Assembly: GCA_036186865.1 (NCBI GenBank) | Contig: AP025062.1 | Coordinates: 30,246,637 to 30,310,636 of the forward strand | Source: Eustoma russellianum | Taxonomy: Eukaryota; Streptophyta; Magnoliopsida; Gentianales; Gentianaceae | Length of the DNA: 64,000 nt | Direction: 5' to 3' | In this document: positions 44,718 to 56,207 of the stretch, piece after piece | Numbering within the stretch: the first letter of the stretch is position 1 | Layout of the letters: every line of letters begins with the position of its first letter | Program-made: the position numbers and the translations under genes | The notes under the pieces: generated by a model | What the model was told of the DNA's origin: nothing | Seen by the model: only the letters and a program-made list of their open reading frames with translations | Databases searched by the model: none

Positions 44718-47700
44718 CCTAGCTAGGACGTCCAGAACAGGTACACCAACCGTGGCGGCATCGAAATCTATAGCTTTGACGTCTCTTTGAGTTTCTGGGC
44801 TTGTTGTATACCATTGAAACCATCTTTGTGAGCCTTACGATGTTGTAGAGTCTATCTTGGTTGAGGCAAGACGTCCGGAGTAGAGTCACCGACTGCGACG
44901 GCTTTAAAATGCCATAACTTCACCGCCATTTGGATTTTTCAGGCTTATTATATGCCGTTGTGACCATCTTTCAGAGCACTACAATGTCACAATATGCTCT
45001 TGTGGTCGAGCTGGGGCGTCTAGATCAAGGCTGCAAGCTGTGGCGGTTTGAAATGCCATAACTTTACCTTCCACTTGGAGTTTTTGGGCTTATTACATTG
45101 CACTAAAACCATCATTCTGAGACCTACAATGATGAAATATTATATCCTAGTGGATCCAGGATGTCCGGATCCATATCACCGGCCACGATGGATTCAAAAC
45201 GCGATAACTTCGTTGTTGTATGGAGTTTTTAGGCTTATTATATACCGTTGGAACTATCTTTTCGAGCCTTACGGTGCTTTAATATTCTCTCCTGGTATAG
45301 CCAGGACGACCGGATCAGGGTCACCGGCCGTAGAGGCCTTGGAATGCCATAAATTTGCCTTTTGTTTGAAGTTTTTGGACTTATTATATACCATTAGAAC
45401 CATCTTTTTGCATAGTATGATGCCGTAATAGACTCTTGTGGTAGACCCAAGACGTCCAGATCGGGGGTCACCAGCCGCAGCAGCTTCCAAACGACATAAC
45501 TTCGCCTTAGCTTGGAGTTTTTGGTCTTATTATATATTGTTGGAACCGTATTTCCGAGCACTATGACACCGGAGTATTCTTTCCCAGTCGAGTCGGTAAT
45601 CCAGATCAGGGTCACCGATCATGCTGGCTTCGAGACGCCATATCTTCGTCTAGGCTTTATCATATATCCTTGGAAACGTTATACAGAGCCCTATGACGCT
45701 GCAATATTCTATCTTGGTCGAGCCGGGGTCTGATCACGTCACCAGACGCAGCAGCTTTAAACGCCATAGCAACGTCCTCACTTGGAGTTTCTTGGCTTAT
45801 TTTATACAGTTGGAACTGTCTTTCCAAGTCCTACAATGTTGTAATATTCTCTCTAGGTCGATTCAGGACGTCCGGATTAGAGTCACTAACCGCTGCAGCT
45901 TCGAAACGCCGTAACTTCGCTGTCGCTGGGAGTTTCTAGATTTTTATATACCATTAGAAACGTCATTCTGAGTCCTATAACCTTGCAGTATTATCTCTTA
46001 GTCGAGCCGGGACGTCCAGATCAGGGTCACCGGCAGCGGTGGCTTTGAAACGCCATAACTTGGTCGTTGCATGGAGTTTTTGGTCTTATTATATACCAAT
46101 AGAACCATCTTTCCGAGAACTACGATGCAACAAAAGACTCTCGTTGTCAGCTGGGAGGTCCAGACCAGGGTCACCAGCTGTGGCTGCTTCGAAATGACAT
46201 AACTTCCCCTTTTGCTCGGAGTTTCTTGGCTTATTATATATCGTCCGAACCATCTTTCCAAGCACTATGACGCTACAATAGACTTTTATGGTTGAGCCGG
46301 ATATTCGGGCCATGGTCGCGTCTTGAAAATTCCATAACTTGGCATTTCCTATGAAGTTCTTAGGCTTATTATATACCATTTGAACTGTCTTTTCCAGCCC
46401 TATGATACTTTAATATTCTCTCTTGGCTGAGGAGGAACGTCAGGATCAAGGTCACCGACCGCAGAGGTTTCAGAACGCCATAACACGACCTCTTGTTTGG
46501 AGTTTCTGGCTTATTATATAACTTTAGAACCTTCTTTCCGATCACTACGATGCCGCAATAAACTCTCGCGCTTGAGCCAGGATGTCTGGATTAGGGTCAC
46601 CCACCATGGCAACTTCAAAATGCCATAACTTTTGCCTTTTGTGTGGAGTTTTTAGGCTTACTATATACCATTTAAACAGTCTTTTTTAGTCCTACGGTGA
46701 CATAATATTCTCTCCTTGTTGAGCCTGGACTTCCGGATCAGGGTCATCAGCTGTGGCGACTTTAAAACGCCAACACTTTGGCTTTTGCTTGGAGTTTTTA
46801 GGCTTATTATATACCGTTGGAACCATCTTTCTAAGCCCTACAATGCTATAATATTCTCTCGGGGTCGAGCTGAGAAGTCCAGATCAGGATCATCGACTGC
46901 ATTAGCAACGAAACCCCAAAACTTTGCTTGTCGCTTGGAGTTTCTGGGCTTATAATATACTTCTTGATAAGACGCTTCCAATAATATATAATAAGCACGA
47001 AAACTCCAAGCGACAACAAAATTACGGTGTTTCGAGGCTACTGAGACAAGTGTTACTGATCGGACGTTCCGGCTTGACCAAGAGAGAATATTTCAGCATC
47101 ATACGGCTCAGAATGAGGTTTCCAATGTTATATAAAAAGCCCAAAAACTCCAAGCAATGACAAAGTTAAGGCCTTTTGAAGCCTAGAAACTCCAAGAAAA
47201 AGGAAAATTTATGACGTTTCGAAACTGCCACGGTGAGTGACCATGATCCGAACGTCCTTAATTGTCTAGAAGAGAGTATTGCGACGACGTATGGCTAGGA
47301 AAGTCGATTCCAATGTTATATAATAAGAGGGGAAACACCATGAGACCGTGAAGTTATGACATTTTGAAGTCGCACGGCTGGTGACGCTGATCTATCTGTT
47401 ATGGCTCACTACGTGAGACTATAGTAGCGATCAGTCGAGACTATTGAAGCCGCAACGGCTTTAAAACGCCATAACTTTGCTATCGCTTGGAGTTTCATGG
47501 CTTATTATATACATTTGAAACCGTCTTTCCAAGCCTATGATACTGCAATATTCTCTACTGGTCGAGCAGGGACGTCCGGATCAGGGTCATCAGCCCAGTG
47601 GCTTCATAAGGTTATAACGCCGTTGCCTTTTGTAGTTTATGGGCTTATTATATATATCGTTTGAAGGGAATTTTCGAGCTGTACGATGCCATAATATTCT

Positions 47701-49886
47701 CGCTTGGCCAAGCTAGGATGTCTGGAACAGGTCACTAACTGTGGCGGTATCGAAATGATATAACTTTGACGTCTCTTTGAGTTTCTGGGCTTGTTGTATA
47801 CTATTGAAACCATCTTTGTGAGCCCTACGATGCTGTAGAGTCTAACCTGGTCGAGGCAGGACATCCGAAGTAGAGTCACCGACTACGAGGCTTTAAAATG
47901 CCATAACTTCACCGCCATTTGGATTTTCCAGGCTTATTATATACCGTTGTAACCATCTTTCCGAGTACTACAATGTCACAATATGCTCTTGTGGTCGAGC
48001 TGGGGGTCTAGATCAAGGCTACAGGCCGTGGCGGCTTTGAAATGCCATAACTTTGCCTTTTGCTTGGAGTTTGTGGGCTTATTACATTGCATTAAAACCG
48101 TCATTCCGAGACCTACGATGATGAAATATTACATCCTAGTGGATCCAGGATGTCCGGATCCATACACCGGCCACAATGGATTCAAAACGTGATAATTTCG
48201 TTGTTGCATGGAGTTTTTAGGCTTATTATATACCGTTGGAACTATCTTTTCGAGCCCTAGGATGCTTTAATATTCTCTCCTGGTATAGCCAGGACGACCG
48301 GATAAGGGTCACCGGTCGTAGAGGCCTCGGAATGCCATAACTTTGCCTTTCGTTTGAAGTTTCTGGACTTATTATATACCATTCGAACCATCTTTTTGCA
48401 CAGTATGATGCCGTAATAGACTCTTGTGGTCGACCCAAGACGTCCAGATCGTGGGTCACCAACCGCAGCAGCTTTCAAACGACATAACTTCGTCTTTAGC
48501 TTAGAGTTTTTGGTCTTATTATATATTGATGGAACCATATTTCCGAGCACTATGACGCCGGAGTATTCTCTCCTAGTCGAGCCGGTAATCCATATCAGGG
48601 TCACCGAACATGCTGGCTTCGAGAGGCCATATCTTCGTCGTCTCTTGAAGTATCTAGGATTTATCATATATCCTTGGAAACGTCATACAAAGCACTATGA
48701 CGTTGTAATATTCTATCTTGGTCGAGCCTGGATGTCCAATCACGGTCACCAGTCGCGGCGGCTTTAAACGCCATAACAACGTCATCACTTGGAGTTTCTT
48801 GGCTTATTTTATACAGCTGGAACTATCTTTCCATGTCCTACAATGCTGTAATATTCTATCTAGGTCGATTCAAGACGTCCGGATCAGAGTCACTAGCTGT
48901 TGCGGCTTCGAAACGTTGTAACTTCGTGTCACTGGGAGTTTCTAGATTTTTATATACCATTGGAAACGTCATTCTGCGCCCTATAACCTTGCAGTATTCT
49001 CTCTTAGTTGAGTCGGGACGTCCAGATTAGGGTCACTGGCAGTGCCGGCTTTGAAACGCCATAACTTCGTCATTGCTTGGAGTGTCTCTTCTTATTATTT
49101 ACCGTTGGAACTATCTTTCCGGGCATTATGACACCACAATAGACTCTCATGGTGATGTGGGGACGTCCAGGTTAGGGTCCCATCCACAGGGGCTTCAAAC
49201 GCCATAACTTTGTCGTTGCTTAGAGTTTTTGGTCTTATTATATACCAATGGAACCATCTTTTCGACAACTACGACACAGCAAAAGACTCCCGTGGTCAGC
49301 TGGGAGGTCCAAACCAGCGTCATCAGCTGTGGCTGCTTCGAAATGACAACTTCACATTCTGCTCAGAGTTTCTGGGCTTATTATAAATCGTCGTAACCAT
49401 CTTTCCAAACACTATGACACTACAATAGACTTTTATGGTTTAGCCAGGACATTCGGGTCACGGTCGCATCTTCAAAATGCAATAACTTTGCATTTCATAT
49501 GAAGTTCTTAGGCATATTATATACCATTTGAACCGTCTTTTCCAGTCCTATGATGCTTTAATATTCTCTCTTGGCTGAGGAGGAACGTGAGGATCAGGGT
49601 CACCGACCGCAGAGGTTTCAGGATGCCATAACATGACCTCTTGTTTGGAGTTTCTGCTTATTATATAACTTCAGAACCTTCTTTTCGATCACTACGATGC
49701 CGCAATAAACTCTCGCGTTTGTGCCAGGATGTCTGGATCAGGGTCACCCACCATGGCGACTTCGAAATACCATAACTTTTGCCTTTTGCGTGGAGTTTTT
49801 AGGCTTACTATATACCACTTAAACAGTCTTTTTTAGTCCTACGATGATGTAATATTCTCTCCTGGTTGAGCCGGGACTTCCGGATC
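44718..49886. repeat. Satellite array, right block (about 35 monomers of ~146 bp)
   Basis: It continues the left block. Monomer starts I could place, from the CCATAAC-type word, are 45055, 45201, 45346, 45493, 45637, 45763 and 45908, giving spacings of 146, 145, 147, 144, 126 and 145. Distinctive monomers recur at a distance of about 3.0-3.15 kb, for example CTTGGCC.AGCTAGG at 44713 and 47703, the GGTAATCCA variant at 45595 and 48594, and GAGGTCCA at 46155 and 49304. An inverted block lies at 46960-47445. The array ends at about 49886 in the middle of a monomer, where copia C begins. Confidence 0.9.
46960..47445 (-). repeat. Inverted satellite block, copy 2
   Basis: About three monomers in minus orientation, colinear with 34975-35490. 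Both share CGACGACGTATGGCT, a GGGGAAACACCATGAGA segment and the GGCTCACTACG.GAGACTATAG end, after which plus-oriented monomers resume. Confidence 0.8.
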
Positions 49887-49887
49887 G

Positions 49888-51210
49888 TATAATCAAGAAG
49901 AAGGAAATGACTACGATGAAACATTTGCACCCGTAGCATGTTTAGAATCTATACGACTATTACTTGCTATTGCTTGCATGAAAGATTTCAGATTATATCA
50001 AATGGACGTAAAAAGTGCATTCCTAAACGGATTTATACAAGAAGAAGTATACATGAAGCAACCACCCGGTTTTGAAGATTTGAAACATCCCGATCATGTG
50101 TACAAACTAAAGAAGGCACTATACGGCCTAAAGCAAGCACCGAGAGCATGGTATGATCGTTTTGCTACTTTTCTTTTAGAAAATAATTTTAAACGAGGTA
50201 CTATAGATAGTACACTATTTTTGAAACAAGATAAATCGGATTTACTTATTATCCAAATCTACGTTGATGACATTATTTTCGGTTCTACCTCACATAGACT
50301 TGTCGAAGATTTTGAAAATTGCATGAAATCTGAATTTGAAATGTCTGTGGTTGGTGAACTTAATTATTTTCTTGGCTTGCAGATTAAGCAAACAAGTAAA
50401 GGGATTCACATAAGTCAAGCAAAATATGTCAATGACATGATTAAAAAGTTTAACTTTGAAAATTTGAAACCATCCCCCACCCCTATGAGTGTCACTACTA
50501 AATTAGACAAAGACGAACATGGTAAAGACGTTGATAATGGCTTGTATCGATCTATGATAGGTTCTTTGCTATATTTAACTGCTAGTAGGCCTGATATCAT
50601 GTTTAGTGTATGCATGTGCGCACGATTTCAGAGTCAACCTAAGGTGTCTTATTATAATGCGATAAAAAGAATATTCCGTTATATTAAGCACACGCCCACC
50701 TTAGGAATTTGGTACGATAAGGATTCCACATTTGACTTACATGCTTATACTGATGCAGATTATGGTGGCTGCAAAATAGATAGAAAAAGCACGAGCGGGA
50801 CTTGCCAATTTATAGGAAACTCACTCATTTCATGGTTTTCCAAAAAGCAAGCAAGCGTTGCTTTGTCCACTACTGAGGCTGAGTACATGGCACTTAGCCT
50901 TTGTTGCACACAGTTGTTATGGATAAAACAACAACTCTCGGACTTTGGAATTACCGTAAATAGAATTCCTATATATTGTGATAGTATGAGTGTCATTAAT
51001 TTGTCTAAGAATCCTGTGTTACATTCTAAGGCTAAGCATATAGAAGTACGCTATCACTTTCTTCGTGATCACGTAAACAATGGTGATATCGTCATAGAAC
51101 ACGTACGCACAGAAGCACAAGTAGCGGATATTTTTACAAAAGCCTTAAATCAAGCCACATTTGAATCTCTTCGCTCTAAATTAGGCATGATTCCAGTTGA
51201 TATGATTTGA
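49888..51210 (+). pseudogene. pol: Copia C pol fragment (RT and RNase H)
   Basis: It is open from YNQEEGNDYDETFAPVA at the satellite junction to TGA at 51210, about 440 codons. Reverse transcriptase motif A is MDVKSAFLNGF, the catalytic YVDD is at 50260-50271, then FLGLQIKQ. RNase H has TDADYGGC, STTEAEYMAL, YCDSMSVI and VRYHFLRDHV. There is no internal stop in the remaining part. It lacks gag, protease, integrase and the first fingers of reverse transcriptase, so it cannot act alone. Its codons differ from A/B at many positions, showing a separate subfamily. Confidence 0.9.
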
Positions 51211-51470
51211 TTTGACGTGATTTGATTTTCTTTCCTTATTTACAGGAATCTTTTGATTTACTTTCCAAAATAAAGGGGGAGAGAAAGCATGATTTAAGGG
51301 GGAGAGAGAGACACTAATTGATACACTAATTAATACTGATTGCACAAATCAAGGGGGAGCCGGATTTGAAATTTGAAATTCAAATTTCAAATTTGTGCAT
51401 GTTTGAGGGGGAGCGATAGCATTTAAATCATGTGCATAAGTTATTTTGAAAATCATCAAAAGGGGGAGAT
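51211..51470 (+). other. 3' untranslated region and polypurine tracts of copia C
   Basis: Five G-rich tracts occur: about 51273-51284, 51296-51306, 51350-51358, 51404-51412 and AAAGGGGGAGAT at 51459-51470, directly before the LTR. Between them lies an imperfect palindrome of ATTTGAAATTTGAA type (about 51363-51393). Confidence 0.8.
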
Positions 51471-52007
51471 TGTAGAGAAAAGGAGGTTTGAGTGATTTCA
51501 AAATAAATGACTTAAATGCATGATATATATATAAACGTGCATGATATATACATGTATGCATGTTTCATTGCTATTACTTGCCTTATTTAGCTTATATATA
51601 ATGTTGCCGGACTAACGAGCCATGAAGCGTTAAAGCTTACATCATATGGCAAACATTTGTTGTGTTTATACTATTTTCAGGTGCCATCATTAATGAACTA
51701 AACTAGTTCATTAAGTGAAGTACTTAGTTTATTAAACTAAGTAGTTCATTAAAGGAAGCCACATTTGGAAAAGGCACAAAGGCAACAAGGCTAAGGAAGG
51801 AAAGTTTTCTCCTCTCCCCTCATTAATATATATACACGCATATACATATATAAGTGCATATATGTTTAGATTTTTTTGAAAAAGGCACATACGCATGTAT
51901 TCCAACGTACTACTGACACGTTATATATTTTACGTACGTACATTAACGTCACACCACTATACTTAACTCATATTTATGAGTATATTCAGGTCTTATATCA
52001 TATGATA
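51471..52007 (+). repeat. 3' LTR of copia C, first 537 bp
   Basis: It starts TGTAGAGAAAAGGAGG after the purine tract and ends where G4 starts. It is AT-rich with repeated TATATA and CATGCAT words and an ACTTAGTTTATTAAACTAAGT palindrome near 51720-51745. The remaining part lies beyond G4, outside the window. Confidence 0.8.
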
Positions 52008-52008
52008 T

Positions 52009-52179
52009 GATGAGGATCAAGGGTCTGACGAGGATCAAGGGTCCCATCAAGAGGTCAAAGGTCCTATGACAAGAAGGAGGGCAAGGGAACTTTGTCATCA
52101 AGTTGCCACCTTCTTGTACAAGCATGTTCAAGATGAACCTAAGACTCCTTGGGTTCATTTCATTGAACCTTCAACTTGA
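52009..52179 (+). CDS. Pol C-terminal tail in the G4 LTR
   Basis: A 56-codon frame from the LTR start: DEDQGSDEDQG, GPMTRRRAR, FLYKHVQDE, TPWVHFIEPST, TGA at 52177-52179. It is nearly identical to the G2 tails, which shows selection or recent common origin. On its own it is only a remnant. Confidence 0.65.
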   Translation, partial: DEDQGSDEDQGSHQEVKGPMTRRRARELCHQVATFLYKHVQDEPKTPWVHFIEPST

Positions 52180-52276
52180 GCATGTCTCAGCATGCACGTC
52201 TACATTCTTTGTTTTTGAATTTATTTTGTGTCGTGTGATCTTAGTTTTATGTATTTGCTTTGTAGGTAAATTAGGT

Positions 52277-52428
52277 GCAAGAGAATGTTTGAAGAGAATG
52301 TTTCAAGAGAAGAGAATATTTCAAGAGAATGTTAAAGAGAATGTTTGAAGAGAATGTTTCAAGAGAATGTTTGAAGAGAATGTTTGAAGAGAATGTTTCG
52401 AGAGAATGTTCGAAGAGAATGTTTGTCT
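52277..52428 (+). repeat. 13-bp minisatellite in the G4 LTR
   Basis: About eleven copies of GAGAATGTTTGAA and close variants, in U3 just after the pol tail. The G2 LTRs have about five and six copies on the opposite strand, and G1 has one or two decayed copies. Confidence 0.88.
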
Positions 52429-53016
52429 ACGCTAAGACAAATTCAAAGGTGTCCAAGATAGAATCTCTTGATCAAGTTGAAATCAAAATCATCTCCATTA
52501 TCCACAAAGGGGGGCCGACAAATGGATAATGATCAATCATGATTTGAATTCAAGTTTCAACCAATTTGAGATTTAAAGTTGAAGAAGATTTCAGCTCCTA
52601 TCTTCTTGATATACACGCCATTTTGGAGGATAAATCAACAACACAAAAATTGAATCAAGTTTGAATTCAAGTTCAAACTCCATTTGGATTAAATCTTCAA
52701 CCATCCTTTGAATTCAACCCCAACCACCTTATCCTCATCAAATCAGATTTTTCAAGACCCTCATCACTCATCAAAAACGGCTGGAAGGATTAAGGATATC
52801 CTAGGATCAAATTCAAAGTGCACTCAAAATTCAATCTCAACTTGAAGTCAAACCTCATCCAAACTTTTGAAAACAAGCTCAAGCATATTCTACTCATCAA
52901 ATCAGCTCCTCCAAGGCTCTATTTTGGTCCACATACATGGCTGAAGATAGAAGGGAAGACACCTTGCAAGCAATTCAAATTTTAGCTAGGATTTGTTTTA
53001 CTTTTTGAATTCAAAT

Positions 53017-54222
53017 TGATGAGCTACAGCCTAACCTTGTGGATACAAACACTGACGTTGACACCTCAATGCCCCACACAGGTCCCATGACAAGGAGTAT
53101 GGCTAAGAAATTGTTACAATGTGTTGAATCATTTCTTTATAGGCATGAAGAGGATGAGCCAAGCAAAGATGACATCCATTGGGTTTATATGATACAAGCT
53201 TTGATCTAGTTGTATCAAAAACATGTTGTACATATTTTTAGAGTTCTTTTCAATATTGTTGGTTTGTTAACTTTGTTTTAGGATAGTTTGTGTTGTATTC
53301 TTGCCTTGTCTTTTAGGTACACGTTTGTAGCTTGAAGATGCAATTCAAACCTGAATTTTTATCCAAGCAAAGAGGTGACAAGCAAAGAGGTGACAAGCTC
53401 TCATGTCAAACACCAAGACTTGTCCTCCACGCCAATGATGACCAAGACAAGCTGCTCAAACAATTGCACCAATCAACTCCATGAAGAAACCGTTGGTTCA
53501 TGACTAAGATGTTTGAAAATTCAACACCAAAGTGAGAACCAATCAAAGCCAAGTTTTAATCAAGCTGCACAAAGGTTCATCCAATCAAAAACACTTGAAG
53601 CAAACCGTTGGCTTAAGGAATGAAAAGGTTTGAAGATTCAAAAACAACTTGCAACCAATCAAAGCCTTTCTCAAGCAAGCTGCTCAATGTTTAAACCAAT
53701 CAAAACAATGGCTCAAGACAAGCAAAGAAGAAGAAGGAAGCAACCAGCTCCTTATCACCGAAAGTTGCTCCAAGTTGTTCCAAAAGAAAGCATGCTAATC
53801 ATAGGCTTGTACTTTGTATTTTAGACTTTGTACCTTATGTATTTTAGTTGGTTATAAGTAGTTAGAAGCTGAATGTAAAGAAGAACACTTATCAAATACA
53901 AAACCAGAATTTCCTTCAAAGGAGTTTTCAACATTTCAAGTTGAGGTTTTAAAGCCACCAAACGGTTTTCATACAAGTTCCAGCCTAGAACTTGTTTGCA
54001 TTTACTTCTTTATTTGGTTTACAAGCATCTTAGGGTCTCATAGAGGTTTTAGGTGTGTTGGAGTGCCAAAGAGGAAGAGGTTTGGCATAGATTGAGCCAA
54101 GAACAAAGGTTAAAGCTTAAAGGGTGTCTTTAAGATGTTCTTTGACATAGCTTGGGTTCAAATCAATTTGGAATAGAGGACAACATCCTTGGCAACGTTT
54201 TCAGCCCCCATTTGGCTCATCA
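53017..54222 (+). repeat. 5' LTR of G3 (1206 bp)
   Basis: The ends are TGATGAGC and GCTCATCA, a perfect 8-bp inverted repeat with TG...CA. The primer site follows two bases later. The first 192 bases encode a pol tail. A weak TATA-like GTTATAAGTAG lies at 53851-53861. The start is supported by loss of G4 homology exactly here. Confidence 0.8.
53018..53209 (+). CDS. Pol C-terminal tail in the G3 LTR
   Basis: This 63-codon frame from the LTR start reads DELQPNLVDTNTDVDTS, then GPMTRSMAKKLLQCVESFL, YRHEEDEP, DIHWVYMIQALI and TAG. The order of motifs (acidic start, GPMTR, helix, WV..I end) is that of the G1, G2, G4 and G0 tails although few residues are identical, which argues that it is a real coding extension. 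Confidence 0.65.
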   Translation, partial: DELQPNLVDTNTDVDTSMPHTGPMTRSMAKKLLQCVESFLYRHEEDEPSKDDIHWVYMIQALI

Positions 54223-54224
54223 AT

Positions 54225-54236
54225 TGGTATCAGAGC
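54225..54236 (+). other. Primer binding site of G3
   Basis: TGGTATCAGAGC, two bases after the LTR end. Confidence 0.95.
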
Positions 54237-56207
54237 CTTGGTTAGTCTTCTATTCATGTTTACATTTGATTAGAATTGCATATGAATGTTGCTGCCCAAT
54301 GTTGAACTGATTTTTTAGTACGTTTAGTTGTTGTTTGTTTTGATAGTTAGATTATGTTTTAAAGTGCTTGTTAGATAGTATAATATAGCTTGGTTACTTA
54401 GTTTAAGTAGGCAAAACGAAAACTGACCACAAGAACAACTTAGACTAGTTTTAGGTGTGTTAGGAGCTGTTTGGTATCTTGAAGCAAAAACCGTGTGTGG
54501 CCAGCTTGTGAGTGTTCAACCTAGCTTAGATATTGTTCATTAGACACTAATCTAGTAGTTTTAAATGATAGTTTGATTGACTCCTTAAATCAGAAAACCT
54601 TGAACACAAAATAGGCTAGTTGATAGTTTGGTTATTCATCAAGTTGTAGTGGTTAGAAAATTCTGTTTTTAGTTCCTATGTGCAAACTGTTTTGAACGTT
54701 TTCTATGCTCCCTTATTTAGCTTAGATAAACATCATTAGACCTTGATTTAGTAGTTTAAGTGTTGGTATAGTGTGTCCTTAAAATCAGAAAACTTGAACA
54801 CAAAACTAGATTAGTTGAAACTTTAGCTTGTATTCACATAGTTAAAATCCTGTTTTTAGTACTTGTGAACAAACCATTTGTAACGTTTTTAGTGCTGCCA
54901 TCTTTAGCTTAGTTTAGGCTAGTTTACATCATACTTTAAGTATTTTAGTTGGCTGATTAGTTTGGCACTAGAAAACCGAAAACAAAAACCAAAACAAGTA
55001 GCTTAGCTAAATAGAGTGTGCTGCCTAGTCTCTCTAGTACATGAACGTTTGATAAGTAGGCTTTAAACACTTGCATCTAGTTCATTTAGTTTAGATTCTG
55101 ATTGCATCATACAAACAAAAAACCAAACAAAAACAAGTAGGTTAGATCACTTGAAAACAAAACAAAACAAGGTAGCATACTTAGCATCAAAACTGAAATT
55201 CCATTAGTTGTTAGTAACCAGCCTTTGTAAACTTCATTTAGACAAAACGAACTTGCATTTATCCATATTAGAACTAGTTAGATCACTTGCATCAAAAACA
55301 GAAAATAGAAGAAAGAACAACTGCCCAAAAACCGTGTGGATCAAAACAACCTTTTTAAAGCTCATTTGAAATCTTGCTATATGCTAATAGTCTTATCTTT
55401 TTGTTGATTTCAATTGTTTCAAACAACTTGTTGGACTTAGATATATTCTGAAATTTAGGAATTGTTTAAGCCCCACATTGTTAAAGAGCTTTCCCATTGT
55501 TGTTTTAGATCAATTTCTGAACTTACATTGCACTATATACAATTTGATCTTGTTGTGATTGTGAATTAAATTCCCACTACATAGTGTTTAGCCGTGTTGT
55601 GTACGAGGAACTTTCAAATCCCAAATACAACCAACCTTGTGCAATTAAAGGCCGTGGGCAATGTCTCATGTAGGCCGTGAGCAGTAGTCTCACAACAATC
55701 AAGCAAAACCGTCCAAAGAAAGAAAATTAAGCTTGATTGAGAAATACGCGAGAGAAAAGCCAAAAATTGTCAACAAGTAAGAGGCAAGACAAAGAGAGAA
55801 TTGCACAAGAAAGCCAAGTGAGGAAAAGCCCAAAGTTAAACGTTTCATAAAGGGAAAATCCCGTGCAAAGCTCCAAAGAAAGAAAACACCCAAACCAAAC
55901 CCCAAAGTGTTGTAGTTTTGAAATATTGAAAGTTTCTAAAGCAAACCCTTGCTAGCACTTTGTTTGTGTGTCTTTACTTTCGCTTTACTACAATTGATAA
56001 TTGCATATGCTGTAAAGTAAATTGAGGTATTGTCTTAAAACAACCCCGTAGATTTCTTTCAGCTCGAACAACAATTTGACTTCTGTGATTTACTTGAATC
56101 TTTAGGAGAAATAGTCCAAGTTGCTGTTTTAAACAATTGTCAACATAAAGTAGAGTATTTGCATCTTGTCAATCTTTTATTTGGCTTTTGAGATTGTTTT
56201 CTGAATC
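54237..56207 (+). other. Untranslated leader of G3
   Basis: Nearly 2 kb without a convincing frame. Sentences such as AGAAAAC(C)TTGAACACAAAA recur at about 54590 and 54785, indicating an old internal duplication of about 0.2 kb. The end is A-rich with AAACAAAACAA words. Otherwise I see nothing in it. Confidence 0.65.

Larger units (their letters stand above)
49887..52007 (+). mobile_element. Ty1/copia element C, 5'-truncated, 3' LTR interrupted
   Basis: This fragment of a third SIRE-type copia element is clearly diverged from A and B. Only the second half of pol, the purine-tract region and the first 537 bp of the 3' LTR remain. The left end begins inside reverse transcriptase with no LTR or target duplication, so it arose by deletion or rearrangement. 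The 3' LTR is cut by G4 at 52008. Confidence 0.9.
52008..53016 (+). repeat. Gypsy G4 LTR, first ~1.0 kb (G1/G2 family)
   Basis: It starts TGATGAGGATC on the plus strand and is homologous to the LTRs of G1 and G2. The pol tail frame is at 52009-52179 and an expanded 13-bp repeat is at about 52277-52428. The homology stops at GAATTCAAAT, where G3 starts (TGATGAGC at 53017), so the TATA box and U5 are missing here. The 5 bases before it are TGATA, a possible target duplication whose partner lies outside the window. Confidence 0.85.

Noticed and set aside
44718..49886. Many 65-136 codon frames in the satellite
   Set aside because: The monomer length is not a multiple of three, frames fall on both strands at random phases, and the translations are not conserved between homologous monomers.
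52008..54222. Reading 52008-54222 as one 2.2-kb gypsy LTR
   Set aside because: Two pol tails lie in it, homology to the G1/G2 LTRs stops exactly at 53016, and TGATGAGC/GCTCATCA ends define a 1206-bp LTR at 53017-54222. It is one LTR inserted in another.
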